NCBI GenBank assembly: GCA_964518725.1
Contig: CAZFKP010000007.1
Coordinates: 19,392-83,391, forward strand
DNA: 64,000 nt
DNA from: JANRKF01 sp964518725
GTDB lineage: Bacteria; Pseudomonadota; Alphaproteobacteria; Rickettsiales; SXRF01
Reading direction: 5' to 3'
Shown here one piece after another: positions 9,128 through 18,057 of the stretch (position 1 is the first letter of the stretch; each line of letters begins with the position of its first letter). The position numbers and the translations under genes were made by a program. The notes below the pieces were generated by a model, which worked only from the letters and a program-made list of their open reading frames with translations, ran no database searches and was not told the DNA's origin.

Positions 9128-9203
9128 TTGCTTCCGGTACGCGCTACTGCGCGTCCCATGAGGCATGCTCAAGGCTGGCTCAGGTTGCTCATTCGCATCA
9201 CTG
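9128..9203 (+). repeat. Dispersed hairpin element, copy 1
   Basis: Starts TTGCTTCCG, then an 8-nt arm (9137-9144), loop TACT, an arm complementary at 7 of 8 positions (9149-9156), CATGA, four variable bases and the core TGCTCAAGGCTGGCTC, ending near CATCAC. It sits just after the dksA stop. The same layout recurs at 37847-37922 (minus) and 59203-59273 (plus) with different but self-complementary arms. The second, smaller hairpin seen in the other copies is degenerate here. Confidence 0.75.
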
Positions 9204-9228
9204 TTATGAGAGCGCGGCAGCGCGTCAT

Positions 9229-9250
9229 GCGATTTCCATTAGGAAATCGC
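9229..9250. other. Perfect stem-loop downstream of dksA
   Basis: GCGATTTCC and GGAAATCGC form a perfect 9-bp stem around an ATTA loop. No run of T follows on either strand, so it is not a standard intrinsic terminator. It may stabilise the dksA transcript end or be part of the repeat element just upstream. Confidence 0.6.
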
Positions 9251-9281
9251 GGGCACATTACAAGAATATCAAAGCGGTAAG

Positions 9282-9309
9282 TTGAAACTTGTGCCGGAGT
9301 CGCTATATT
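9282..9309 (+). promoter_or_regulatory. Promoter for the DegP-type protease
   Basis: TTGAAA, a 16-bp spacer and TATATT, ending 34 bp before the protease ATG. The pattern fits the housekeeping sigma factor. The flanks (GTTGAAACTT and CGCTATATT) also resemble alphaproteobacterial RpoH promoters, which would suit a periplasmic stress protease. The sequence alone does not decide between the two. Confidence 0.55.
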
Positions 9310-9343
9310 CACCTCGCCGCTTTATTTAATCGATGGGGTTTTT

Positions 9344-10792
9344 ATGCGCTTCTACGTCGTGCCGTTATTTCTTTCTTTCATTTTTTCAGCGCCAATAGCA
9401 GGAGCGCAGACTGCTGATCCACGCGCCGGGTTTGCCGATTTGGTGCAAAAGCTTTCCCCCGCCGTGGTCAACGTATCGACAACACAGAAAGTAAAAAGCG
9501 GCGGCGTGCAGATGTTCGGCAATTTGCCCAACACCCCGGAGATGGAGCCGTTCCGACAGTTTTTTGAACGGTTTGGACAGATGCAGGGTGGCCAGCAGCA
9601 AGAACGCGAAGTCACGTCGCTTGGTTCCGGTTTCATTGTTGACGCCGATGGGTACGTCATTACCAACAACCATGTGATCGAAGATGCGGACGAAATTACC
9701 GTTACCCTCCCCAACAACGATAAATACAAGGCAAAAATTATCGGGCGCGACAAAAAAGTTGACCTCGCGCTCCTTAAGGTCGATGCCAAACAGCCATTGC
9801 CGTTTGTTGCGTTCGGCGATTCGGACGCGATGCGCGTTGGCGACTGGGTAATCGCCATCGGCAACCCGTATGGCCTCGGCGGCACGGTAACGCAGGGCAT
9901 TATTTCGGCACGCCAGCGATCGATCAATTCCGGACCGTTCGACGATTTCCTGCAGACCGATGCGCCAATCAACCGCGGGAATTCCGGCGGGCCGCTGTTT
10001 AATTTGAATGGTGACGTGATTGGCATCAATACCGCGATTTTTTCACCGTCCGGCGGCTCAGTCGGGATTGGCTTTGCCATTCCAACATCGCTTGCAAAAC
10101 CGGTGATCGCGCAACTGAAAGAATTTGGCCGCACTCACCGCGGATGGCTTGGCGTGAAAATTCAGGAAGTGTCGGATGAGATGGCCGACAGCCTTGGCAT
10201 GGAAAAACCGATAGGGGCACTCCTGCTCGATGTTTCGCCCGGCGGCCCGGCTGCCAAAGCCGGATTGCAGGCTGGCGACCTTATCATCAAGTTCGACGGT
10301 AAGGAGATCAGTGAAATGCGCCTGTTGCCGCGCATTGTCGCCGAAACAAAAATCGGCTCCACGGTGAATATCATCTACCTCCGCAATGGCAAATCCGTCA
10401 CCTCCTCGATCAAGGTCGGCGAAATGGATGAGCAAGACGATGCTTCGGAAGGCAAACCGGGAAAAGATAAAAAAGGCGAGCAGGTCACACCGGGCAGCAG
10501 CAGTTTCCTTGGCATGGAAATGGTGCCGCTCTCGGCAAATCTGCGTCAGGAGCTGCGCCTTCCGGCATCCGTGCAAGGGCTGGTTATTTTGTCGGTGGCA
10601 AACGACAGCCCGGGGCTTCGTCGGGGGCTTCGGCGCGGCGATGTCATTGCCGAAGTTGGCGGGCAAGTAACGGCGACGGTCGCAAGCCTCAAGAAGGCAT
10701 TTGCCGCGACCAAATCGTCGGGACGAAAATTCGCAATGGTGAAAATCATCCGCGCTAATGAAGCGGCTTTCGTCACGCTCCCGGTGGAGTGA
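9344..10792 (+). CDS. degP: Periplasmic serine protease/chaperone of the DegP (HtrA/Do) family
   Basis: A 482-residue protein with a signal peptide (cleavage around IAGAQ, residue 22), a trypsin-like domain with the catalytic triad in NNHVIED (His), DLALLKVD (Asp) and GNSGGPL (Ser), and two PDZ domains (about residues 275-365 and 385-480). It degrades or refolds damaged envelope proteins. A Met/Gln/Gly-rich LA-like loop near residues 60-85 (MQGGQQQ) resembles the DegP loop. It is monocistronic and convergent with the aldehyde dehydrogenase, with only 9 bp between stop codons. DegQ/MucD-type paralogues cannot be excluded. Confidence 0.93.
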   Translation: MRFYVVPLFLSFIFSAPIAGAQTADPRAGFADLVQKLSPAVVNVSTTQKVKSGGVQMFGNLPNTPEMEPFRQFFERFGQMQGGQQQEREVTSLGSGFIVDADGYVITNNHVIEDADEITVTLPNNDKYKAKIIGRDKKVDLALLKVDAKQPLPFVAFGDSDAMRVGDWVIAIGNPYGLGGTVTQGIISARQRSINSGPFDDFLQTDAPINRGNSGGPLFNLNGDVIGINTAIFSPSGGSVGIGFAIPTSLAKPVIAQLKEFGRTHRGWLGVKIQEVSDEMADSLGMEKPIGALLLDVSPGGPAAKAGLQAGDLIIKFDGKEISEMRLLPRIVAETKIGSTVNIIYLRNGKSVTSSIKVGEMDEQDDASEGKPGKDKKGEQVTPGSSSFLGMEMVPLSANLRQELRLPASVQGLVILSVANDSPGLRRGLRRGDVIAEVGGQVTATVASLKKAFAATKSSGRKFAMVKIIRANEAAFVTLPVE

Positions 10793-10801
10793 TTTAGGTC
10801 G

Positions 10802-12139
10802 TTACGATAGCGGAACCGTTTTGTTGATGGCAACGCGCCGAACGGGGTGCGGGCGGGTGAAGGCGGCAAGCGGATCGCCACTCCAGAGAATTTCACCGAT
10901 TCCTGAGGCTTTATTGCCACCGAATCCCATGCCGAAGGCGGGTGTGCCCGTGCCTTTCGGTGAATTGATGACGCTATGCCCCGCCTGGTTCAGCGCTATA
11001 AAGTCACTCGCTTCCTGCTGGCTCAATGTGTAGATGCCGTTAACCAACCCGGCATTGTCCGGCGCATTCACCAGCTGCATTGCAGCTCCCACGCCACCCT
11101 CATAGCCTACCACATATAAAAGCGGTGCGAATGTTTCCGTGTGCATGATCGCGGTCTGCGATGGCATCAGGGCAAGCACCGGTTCACCCGCACCGCCGAA
11201 GAGAATTTTCCCACCCTCTTTCACTGCCTGCGCCCTGGCAAATTCAAGCCGCGCCACTGCATCAGCATCAATCAGCTCACGGTAACCAAAACTGTTATCG
11301 GGGTTGGATATCTCACCCGATGCGATAAACACTTGCAGCGACTGCGTGAACAGCGCCACCGTGCGATCGAGCCATTTCCGGTGCACCACCAAACGACGGG
11401 TATTGGTGCAGCGCTGGCCGGTAGTGCCCAGAAACGACGTCAGAATCGAAGTCACTGCAAAACCAAGGTGTGTCTCGCTCATCGCCTCACCGATCACCAC
11501 CGCATTATTGCCCCCCAATTCCAGAATCGGTGGGATGGCATTATTTTTCTTTGCAGCAAGGATTTGCTTGATTGCCCCTCCCATGGCCACACTACCGGTT
11601 GCGGAAATCATATCCACCCCTTCATCCGCAACCATTGCCGCGCCAAGCTCCCGATTGCCTTCCAGAACCTGTAGCAGCGCCGCATGCTCGCCTGCCACAC
11701 CATCAAAAATCTCTTTACACGCCAGCGCCGCCTTCGGCGTTTTTTCCGACGGTTTCCACAGCACTGCATTACCGGCAAGCAGCGCCGGGGCGATGTTCCA
11801 ATGTGCCACCACCATCGGGAAATTGAACGACGTAATCAGCCCAACAATCCCGACCGGTGGGCGAATGCGCTCACGTGCCATGTCGCCAAGATCGGCGAGC
11901 GTTGCTCCCTGAATCGTTTTGTAGAGGATATCGATCGATGCATCCACCTCGGCCGATGCATCTTTTGCTGTTTTACGCGCATCGCCGGCAAGCACGCCAG
12001 CCAGCACCTCACGGCGTTGCTTAAGCGCCGCAGCATATGCCTCAAGCAGCGCCACCCTCGCCAGACGCGGCGCCAACGCGAACGCCCGCTGCGCCTGCTG
12101 CGCTCGATTTAGTTGCTGGGATAATGCATGACTGGTCAC
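10802..12139 (-). CDS. Aldehyde dehydrogenase family protein (ALDH7-like)
   Basis: A 445-residue NAD(P)-dependent aldehyde dehydrogenase. Visible are the cofactor region ITSFNFPMVVAHWNIAPALLAGN and WKPSEKTP, the general base in ILELGGNNAVVIG and the catalytic cysteine in GTTGQRCTNTRRL. The GQRCTxTRR form is characteristic of the ALDH7 group (alpha-aminoadipic semialdehyde or piperidine-6-carboxylate dehydrogenases). It is shorter than usual (about 500), mainly at the N-terminus. The start codon overlaps the stop of the upstream sensor gene by 4 bp, so the two are translationally coupled. Substrate is not determined. Confidence 0.85.
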   Translation of the reverse strand: MTSHALSQQLNRAQQAQRAFALAPRLARVALLEAYAAALKQRREVLAGVLAGDARKTAKDASAEVDASIDILYKTIQGATLADLGDMARERIRPPVGIVGLITSFNFPMVVAHWNIAPALLAGNAVLWKPSEKTPKAALACKEIFDGVAGEHAALLQVLEGNRELGAAMVADEGVDMISATGSVAMGGAIKQILAAKKNNAIPPILELGGNNAVVIGEAMSETHLGFAVTSILTSFLGTTGQRCTNTRRLVVHRKWLDRTVALFTQSLQVFIASGEISNPDNSFGYRELIDADAVARLEFARAQAVKEGGKILFGGAGEPVLALMPSQTAIMHTETFAPLLYVVGYEGGVGAAMQLVNAPDNAGLVNGIYTLSQQEASDFIALNQAGHSVINSPKGTGTPAFGMGFGGNKASGIGEILWSGDPLAAFTRPHPVRRVAINKTVPLS

Positions 12140-13164
12140 AATCTCTTGATAAGATTTTCCAACCCGACATTCAATGAATTCTTTTGCTGACGCAGCCGTT
12201 GCACATTCTGCTGCATGCGCGTGACCTTCTGGCTGATATCCGACACAACGCCAGCAATAGCGCGCAAAGCCTCGACATCATCGCCCGTTAGCTGCGCCAT
12301 CTGGCCGACAATGCCGTCAATGGCCGTGGAGATGTCGGCAAATCCGCCGGTCATTTCCAGCCATTCTTGCTGAAACGCCTGGAATGTCTCGATTTGTTTG
12401 CGTCGCGCCTCTGACCGGGCGGAGTGGCCAGTGCGAATGTGGCCGATCGCGAGCGCCACCACAACCGAAAGCACTGTCGCAATCACCAAGCCGATAATAT
12501 AGGGAATGCGGACATTATTGATGCGTGTGATATAATCTTCTGCATCGATGTCGGCGCCGACAATACCAATAAACTTTTTGTGACTGTCATAAAGCGGTAC
12601 GTAGGCGCTGATGAACGTTCCCCACTCGTCCGTATACGGTTCTTCTTCCACCGCTTCGCGCCGCTCACGCAGCGCCTGCTGCATCGTATCGGAAATTTCG
12701 GGATACTCTTCCATCACGTTAGCGGTGGATTTGCGCTGGTTCCCTAGAGGGCTCTCCTGACCGTCCTCCGGTTGCGTATCAATAATGAAGTGAGCCTTGC
12801 CCTCATTCTCGACGACCGTGTAAACGTAGCGCAACCCACCGTAGCTTTTCAGCAAGATACGGTAGGGTTTCTGCACCTGCAAATAGGCCTCGGAGTTTTT
12901 CTGGTCACGGGCGGTCAGGGTTGTGTGCAGGTCAACGTCGGTCAGGTTGGCGGCAATCCTGGCAACTGATAATAATTCACGCTGCACTTCCTGCTTCTCA
13001 CTTTTTACGATCAGATGATACATGCTGGTGCTAGAAGCGACCGTAACAATGAAGGTACAAATGCCAATCAACAGGCCATCACGCCACGGGCGGATGCCTT
13101 TCCGTTTTGTATTTTTCTCTGCTTCCTGCACCATACACACAACGGCTGGTTGATTATTAGTCAC
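12136..13164 (-). CDS. Membrane sensor protein with periplasmic Cache-like domain and no output domain
   Basis: A 342-residue protein with a TM helix near residues 30-50 (DGLLIGICTFIVTVASSTSMY), a periplasmic domain to about residue 220 (RYVYTVVENEGKAHFIIDTQ, FISAYVPLYDSHKKFIGIVG) like dCache/PAS-type ligand sensors, a second TM (IPYIIGLVIATVLSVVVALA) and a short cytoplasmic coiled coil. No histidine kinase, GGDEF, EAL or methyl-accepting hairpin motif is present. It may signal through a partner or be a remnant of a chemoreceptor. An internal ATG 10 codons in (MVQEAE) is an alternative start. It is coupled to the downstream aldehyde dehydrogenase. Confidence 0.7.
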   Translation of the reverse strand: MTNNQPAVVCMVQEAEKNTKRKGIRPWRDGLLIGICTFIVTVASSTSMYHLIVKSEKQEVQRELLSVARIAANLTDVDLHTTLTARDQKNSEAYLQVQKPYRILLKSYGGLRYVYTVVENEGKAHFIIDTQPEDGQESPLGNQRKSTANVMEEYPEISDTMQQALRERREAVEEEPYTDEWGTFISAYVPLYDSHKKFIGIVGADIDAEDYITRINNVRIPYIIGLVIATVLSVVVALAIGHIRTGHSARSEARRKQIETFQAFQQEWLEMTGGFADISTAIDGIVGQMAQLTGDDVEALRAIAGVVSDISQKVTRMQQNVQRLRQQKNSLNVGLENLIKRL

Positions 13165-13486
13165 ACAACTTTCATCAACACCATAGTTCGGTTAAGACAA
13201 GATTAAGCGCTACAGTGATTCCCCTAGTTTATTATCCCCACACCTTTTTTGCTGAATCCTAGCCGTGATGAATGAGACTAAATAACGCCAAAATACGGGG
13301 AATGCACACAGGAAAATCCCTAATAACCCAGATAGACCCTTGGTATCTGCTGTTTTATGCTGACCGAAAAGTAGTGCGAAAAAGTTAATAAAATGTTATA
13401 AAACACAAGGATTTAAGCCGACTGGAATAACCAAAATTTAATGTGACCTGCCTATAATGGTAATTCGGTAAAACAGCAGGCTGTTC
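13165..13486. promoter_or_regulatory. Divergent intergenic region with a -10 for the efflux operon
   Basis: This 322-bp AT-rich stretch separates the sensor gene and the tolC-like gene. A perfect TATAAT lies at 13453-13458, 28 bp before the tolC-like ATG; the -35 position is poor (near 13430), which suggests a regulated promoter. No gene, clear operator palindrome or terminator was found in the rest. Confidence 0.4.
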
Positions 13487-14995
13487 ATGATCCAACACAC
13501 AAAGCGGATATTTTTTGTTGCCATGATTGCCCTCGCCACCCAACTGGCGGGCAACTCTTCCGCACGCGCGCAAGGGATTGAGCTCCCAAGCATCGGCGAT
13601 CCGTTTTCAACACAGAAAAAACTGGCGCCTTACGGTAAAAATCTCAAACCGACCAGTTGCCCCACACCGCCTGACACGAGCAAACCGTTGCTACTTGGCG
13701 AGGTGGTTATCACCACCATTTGCCATAGTCCGGATACACGCTCAGCATACCTTTCGCTGCTAGCAAGCGCCGACAGCTATGACGGCACCGTCATGTCCTA
13801 CCTGCCGGATATCAGCGCCAGCGCAACAGGGAGTTCATCAAAGACATGGTTTGATGGTAACAAATTTATTTCACGCAGCAGCAGCGCATCGGCTTCTACC
13901 GGCCTCACTCTCTATGATTTCGGGCGGCGCGAAACCACGCTTGCGATTGCCGAAAGGACACTGGCGGCATCCGGTCTCGGCTATGACTCGACGTTGCAGG
14001 GATTTATCGCTACCGCCCTGCAGACCTACTTCAGCCAGCTTACTGCACAGAATGCGCTCGCCGTTGAGCGTGAATCAAACGAGCTATCCAAGGCAACACT
14101 CGACGCAACTGAGACACGTTATAGCCTGGGGCTAGTGCCCCTTTCTGATGTGCTGCAAGCACGGACACGCTACAGCCAGACGCAACTCAGCCTTGAGCGC
14201 GCAGAGAATGCCGTCGTGTTGGGCGCCGCGCGCCTCGCTCAACTGATGGGGTTTTCGCCGCTTACAGAATTGAAAGTGGCGGAACTAGACGATGCGAATA
14301 TTCTTGTGCCGCCATTCAACAGCGCGCTCACTGAATTGATCGAGAAAGCCAAGGAACAACGCGTTGACCTTAAGAGCCGACAGCTGCAGCTGGAAAGCGC
14401 CAAAGATAGTCTGAAAAACACACGTCGGCGTAACCTGCCGACGATCTCCGCCAGCGCCGGCCGGAGCTACAGCGACTGGGATGTGCTGAATCAGGATCAC
14501 CCGCCCGTTGATACAGTTGGCGTCACGGTGAGTATTCCTATTTTTACCGGCTTCGGAAGCGTGTTCTCGGAACGGGCGCAACGCAAGCAGCTCGAATCAC
14601 AAATCATCCAGTATGAAGATGCCGAACGCGATGTTGAGCAGGATGTGCTGCGTAGCTGGCAGAATTATAGCACGGCACGGACGTCTTATGACATCAGCAT
14701 TTCTTCCCTCGGTGTGGCGCGTCAGTTTCAGGATGTGGCGCTGGGACGCTACAAAGAAGGCATTGGTTCGATCCTCGATGTGCTGAATGCTCAGGATTCT
14801 TACCGTAATTCCTTGCAAAGCCACTTAAACTCACGTTACAGTCTGCTCACGGCGAGGGTCGACCTCATCCGCGCCGTCGGTGCGCTGGATTTGAACAATG
14901 TCGAACCGCAAGGCGCAGACATGCCGGCGATGGCGGCAGTGGTGAGTTATAAAGACCCACGTCCAAACAAAGGATCTACCCATGAAATTCGTTAA
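13487..14995 (+). CDS. TolC-family outer membrane efflux protein
   Basis: A 502-residue protein with an N-terminal signal peptide (IALATQLAGNSSARAQG, cleavage near residue 29) and two repeated helical-barrel segments: SASASTGLTLYDFGRRETTL with the ATRYSLGLVPLSDVLQART turn, then GVTVSIPIFTGFGSVFSERA with the YKEGIGSILDVLNAQ turn. These turns are hallmarks of TolC/NodT channels. It forms the outer membrane duct for the MacAB-like pump encoded directly downstream; the macA-like start overlaps its end by 14 bp. Confidence 0.9.
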   Translation: MIQHTKRIFFVAMIALATQLAGNSSARAQGIELPSIGDPFSTQKKLAPYGKNLKPTSCPTPPDTSKPLLLGEVVITTICHSPDTRSAYLSLLASADSYDGTVMSYLPDISASATGSSSKTWFDGNKFISRSSSASASTGLTLYDFGRRETTLAIAERTLAASGLGYDSTLQGFIATALQTYFSQLTAQNALAVERESNELSKATLDATETRYSLGLVPLSDVLQARTRYSQTQLSLERAENAVVLGAARLAQLMGFSPLTELKVAELDDANILVPPFNSALTELIEKAKEQRVDLKSRQLQLESAKDSLKNTRRRNLPTISASAGRSYSDWDVLNQDHPPVDTVGVTVSIPIFTGFGSVFSERAQRKQLESQIIQYEDAERDVEQDVLRSWQNYSTARTSYDISISSLGVARQFQDVALGRYKEGIGSILDVLNAQDSYRNSLQSHLNSRYSLLTARVDLIRAVGALDLNNVEPQGADMPAMAAVVSYKDPRPNKGSTHEIR

Positions 14996-16127
14996 GCGCA
15001 TCCTCATACTCTGTATGGTTGGGGCATTCATTTATGTCGGCGCCTCGGCGCTCGTGTGGCTGTTGTCGAACAACACACCGGTGGGCATCCCTTACCGCAC
15101 AGCTAAAATCACCCGCGGTACCATTGCAGAACTAATCACTGCTACCGGCACCATCTCACCCGAAGAAGTTGTTACGGTCGGCACCCAGGTATCCGGTAAA
15201 ATCACGGCACTCCACGTCAAACTGAATGACGAAGTGAAGGAAGGTCAATTGCTGGCAGAAATCGATCCATCGATTCCCCTCACCCAGCTGAAGCAAAGCC
15301 AGGCATTCCTAGAAACCGCCACCCTGTCGCACGAACTCGCCAACCGCGATTACGAGCGGATTAAAACATTGCTGGCAAAAAACTATGTCGCCAAGATTGA
15401 GCTGGAACGGGCATGGCAAAACGTCGTTAATACCAAGAATAGTAAGGAATCGGCAAAAATACAGGTGGAACGCGACGAAGTGAATTTGGGATTCACCCGA
15501 GTGACATCTCCAATCGACGGGGTGATTATCGCACAGGAAGCCACCAGCGGCCAGACCGTCGCCTCGAACTTCCAGACGCCGAACCTGTTTAAAATCGCCA
15601 AAGACATGCGAGTGATGAAGATCGACATGAACGTGCCGGAATCCGACATCAGCAAAATTCACGAAGCCATGCCCGTGAAATTTACCGTCGATGCTTTCGA
15701 GAAACGTACATTTGACGGCCTTATAAAACGGATCGACCTGAACCCAAACAACCAGGGCGGTGTGGTGACTTATAACGTCGTAGTAACCGTAGAAAATAAA
15801 GACCGGGCGCTGTATCCGGGCATGACTGCAAACATTATCATTACTCTTTCAGAGACCAAGAACATTCTGAAAGTGCCGGCAGCAGCACTGCGTTTCACGC
15901 CACCCGTGGAATATACCAGCCCGCTCGCACGTATCCTAAGCGGCCAGCGCCAGAAAAAGGGTGCCGAATCTTACGATGGCCTTAGAATTTATGTTTGGCG
16001 CAATAGCCAGCTGACAATGGTTCCAATCCAGGTAGGCGTCAGCGACGATTTATATTTCGAGGTGGAAAGCGATCAGCTTAAAGAGGGTGATTTGGTTGTC
16101 ACCGGCCTGCAGATCAGGGAGGAGTAG
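14982..16127 (+). CDS. MacA-like periplasmic adaptor (membrane fusion protein)
   Basis: A 381-residue HlyD/RND-type adaptor with one N-terminal TM segment (ILILCMVGAFIYVGASALVW), a biotinyl-lipoyl half motif (VGTQVSGKITALHVKLNDEV), a helical hairpin (about residues 100-160), the second lipoyl half (LGFTRVTSPIDGVIIAQEAT) and a beta-barrel region (YPGMTANIIITLSETK). It bridges the inner-membrane MacB-type transporter and the TolC-like channel. It overlaps the upstream gene and is followed after 3 bp by the ATPase gene, indicating a single operon. Confidence 0.9.
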   Translation: MKFVKRILILCMVGAFIYVGASALVWLLSNNTPVGIPYRTAKITRGTIAELITATGTISPEEVVTVGTQVSGKITALHVKLNDEVKEGQLLAEIDPSIPLTQLKQSQAFLETATLSHELANRDYERIKTLLAKNYVAKIELERAWQNVVNTKNSKESAKIQVERDEVNLGFTRVTSPIDGVIIAQEATSGQTVASNFQTPNLFKIAKDMRVMKIDMNVPESDISKIHEAMPVKFTVDAFEKRTFDGLIKRIDLNPNNQGGVVTYNVVVTVENKDRALYPGMTANIIITLSETKNILKVPAAALRFTPPVEYTSPLARILSGQRQKKGAESYDGLRIYVWRNSQLTMVPIQVGVSDDLYFEVESDQLKEGDLVVTGLQIREE

Positions 16128-16130
16128 CCC

Positions 16131-16823
16131 ATGGGCGCCGCCGTCATTGAAATGGAATCCATTGTCAAGGAATACGAGCAGGCCATTGGCACGACCACAC
16201 GCGTTCTGAAAGGCGTAGACTTGCTGATTGAGGAAGGAGAATTCGTGGCCATCATGGGGCCATCCGGTTCCGGCAAAAGTACGCTGATGAATTTACTGGG
16301 CACCCTTGACCGCCCGACTTCTGGCACGTATCGGCTGATTGGTGAAGACATCAACGATTACAATGAACGCGGGCTGGCGGAAGTACGCAACAAAGCCATC
16401 GGCTTTGTATTCCAGGGATTCAACTTACTGCAACGCCGTACCATCATTGAAAATATCGCCCTGCCGCTGCGCTACGCCGGAATGAGCGGACGCGCCAGTA
16501 TCGCACAGGCCGAAACCTACCTTGAGAAGGTAGGGCTTGCCACCCACCGCAACTACCTCCCTACCCAGCTTTCCGGGGGACAACAACAGCGCGTTGCCAT
16601 CGCCCGCGCGCTGGCCGCCACCCCCAAATTAATTCTGGCCGACGAACCGACCGGGAACCTCGATAGTAAAACCAGCAAGGAAATCATGCAGCTGTTTTGC
16701 GCGCTGAACGACGAAGGCATCACGATTGTATTAATTACGCACGAGCAGGACATTGCGCGATACGCGCAACGGCTGGTGCAGGTGAAAGACGGCGAGATCA
16801 TCTATGACGGTCCGATGTATTAG
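16131..16823 (+). CDS. MacB-type ABC transporter ATPase
   Basis: A 230-residue ABC ATPase with Walker A GPSGSGKST, Q-loop GFVFQGFNLLQ, signature LSGGQQQRVAIARAL, Walker B LILADEPTGNLDSKT and H-loop LITHEQD. The FNLL-after-Q-loop and EPTGNLDS are typical of the MacB/LolD/FtsE group. Here ATPase and permease are separate polypeptides, unlike E. coli MacB where they are fused. It would power export of a peptide, siderophore, macrolide or lipid-like substrate. Confidence 0.92.
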   Translation: MGAAVIEMESIVKEYEQAIGTTTRVLKGVDLLIEEGEFVAIMGPSGSGKSTLMNLLGTLDRPTSGTYRLIGEDINDYNERGLAEVRNKAIGFVFQGFNLLQRRTIIENIALPLRYAGMSGRASIAQAETYLEKVGLATHRNYLPTQLSGGQQQRVAIARALAATPKLILADEPTGNLDSKTSKEIMQLFCALNDEGITIVLITHEQDIARYAQRLVQVKDGEIIYDGPMY

Positions 16824-16831
16824 GAAATCAT

Positions 16832-18055
16832 ATGCAAGTTAGCGGCCTCCTTCATGAAGCATGGGTTTCGATTTCGGCAAGTCGCTTGCGGACGTTCCTT
16901 GCCATGCTCGGTATCGTGATCGGTGTCGGCTCGGTCGTGCTGATGGTCGCGATCGGTACCGGCAGCAGCCGGCAGGTAGAGGCCGCCATCAAACAACTTG
17001 GCACCAATTTGCTGATCATCACGCCAGGATCTAGCACCTCGAGTGGAACCGCCAGCCGTGGTTATTCACGCTTTGAGATCCGCGATTCACTGATTCTGTC
17101 ACAGCTTCCCTCGGTAGCCTATGTTGCCGCATTCACCGATTTTAGGTCGTTCCAGGTGCGCTCTTCCTTCGGCAACACCAGCAGCTACGTACTCGGTACG
17201 ACCTATGACGGCATCCGCATCCGCAACTGGGGCTTTGAGGAAGGTAGTAGCTTCACCGATGACGATATCCAGAAAGGCACCCGCGTAGTGGTGCTTGGAA
17301 GCACGGTGGCCGAGAAACTGTTTTCCGACCGCAGCCCGATTGGGATGAATATCCAGATCAACTCCATCAACTTCCGGGTGATCGGTGTGCTGGCGGCAAA
17401 AGGCCAGTCACTCGACGGACGCGACCAGGATAACGTGATCTTCATACCAATTACCACCGCACAGGCAAAATTATGGGGATTTTCTTACTGGCAAAGCATC
17501 GTGCAGACCATCAACGTACAGACCATCTCGAAGAAATACCTGGCACGTGCTACCGAAGAAGTGCGCGAAACCATGCGCGAGCGACTCAAGCTCAAACCGA
17601 CCGAGAGCGACAACTTCACCATCACCAGCCTCACCTCCATTACCAAGGCGGCGAGCGACACCACCAAATCCATGTCGATCCTGCTCGCCTCCATCGCCTC
17701 GATTTCACTCGTGGTCGGCGGCATCGGCATCATGAACATCATGCTGGTCACCGTGTCGGAGCGCACGCGTGAAATCGGTATCCGCAAAGCTATCGGCGCC
17801 AGCGAACGCATCATCCTCGCTCAGTTCCTGCTGGAAGCCATATTCATCGCCTGCGTCGGCAGCGTGCTTGGGCTAGGGCTGGGTTTCGGGCTCGGCATGG
17901 CAGGAAATGCCTACCTGGCAGTGCCGGTGTATTACAGCATGTGGTCGGTCGTTTCGGCATTGGCCGTTGCTTCAGGCGTGGGGATTATCAGCGGCCTTTA
18001 CCCAGCTTACAAAGCCGCCAAGCTGCAGCCCATCGAAGCGCTCCGGGTAGGATAG
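16832..18055 (+). CDS. MacB-type ABC transporter permease
   Basis: A 407-residue permease with the MacB_PCD/FtsX architecture: TM1 near residues 20-45 (RTFLAMLGIVIGVGSVVLMV), a large periplasmic domain to about residue 280, then three TM segments including SLVVGGIGIMNIMLVTVSERTREIG, the conserved coupling motif, and a C-terminal GLYPAYKAAKLQPIEALR. It pairs with the ATPase 8 bp upstream. Its stop codon is only 2 bp from the end of the oppositely oriented tmRNA gene. Confidence 0.92.
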   Translation: MQVSGLLHEAWVSISASRLRTFLAMLGIVIGVGSVVLMVAIGTGSSRQVEAAIKQLGTNLLIITPGSSTSSGTASRGYSRFEIRDSLILSQLPSVAYVAAFTDFRSFQVRSSFGNTSSYVLGTTYDGIRIRNWGFEEGSSFTDDDIQKGTRVVVLGSTVAEKLFSDRSPIGMNIQINSINFRVIGVLAAKGQSLDGRDQDNVIFIPITTAQAKLWGFSYWQSIVQTINVQTISKKYLARATEEVRETMRERLKLKPTESDNFTITSLTSITKAASDTTKSMSILLASIASISLVVGGIGIMNIMLVTVSERTREIGIRKAIGASERIILAQFLLEAIFIACVGSVLGLGLGFGLGMAGNAYLAVPVYYSMWSVVSALAVASGVGIISGLYPAYKAAKLQPIEALRVG

Positions 18056-18057
18056 TA

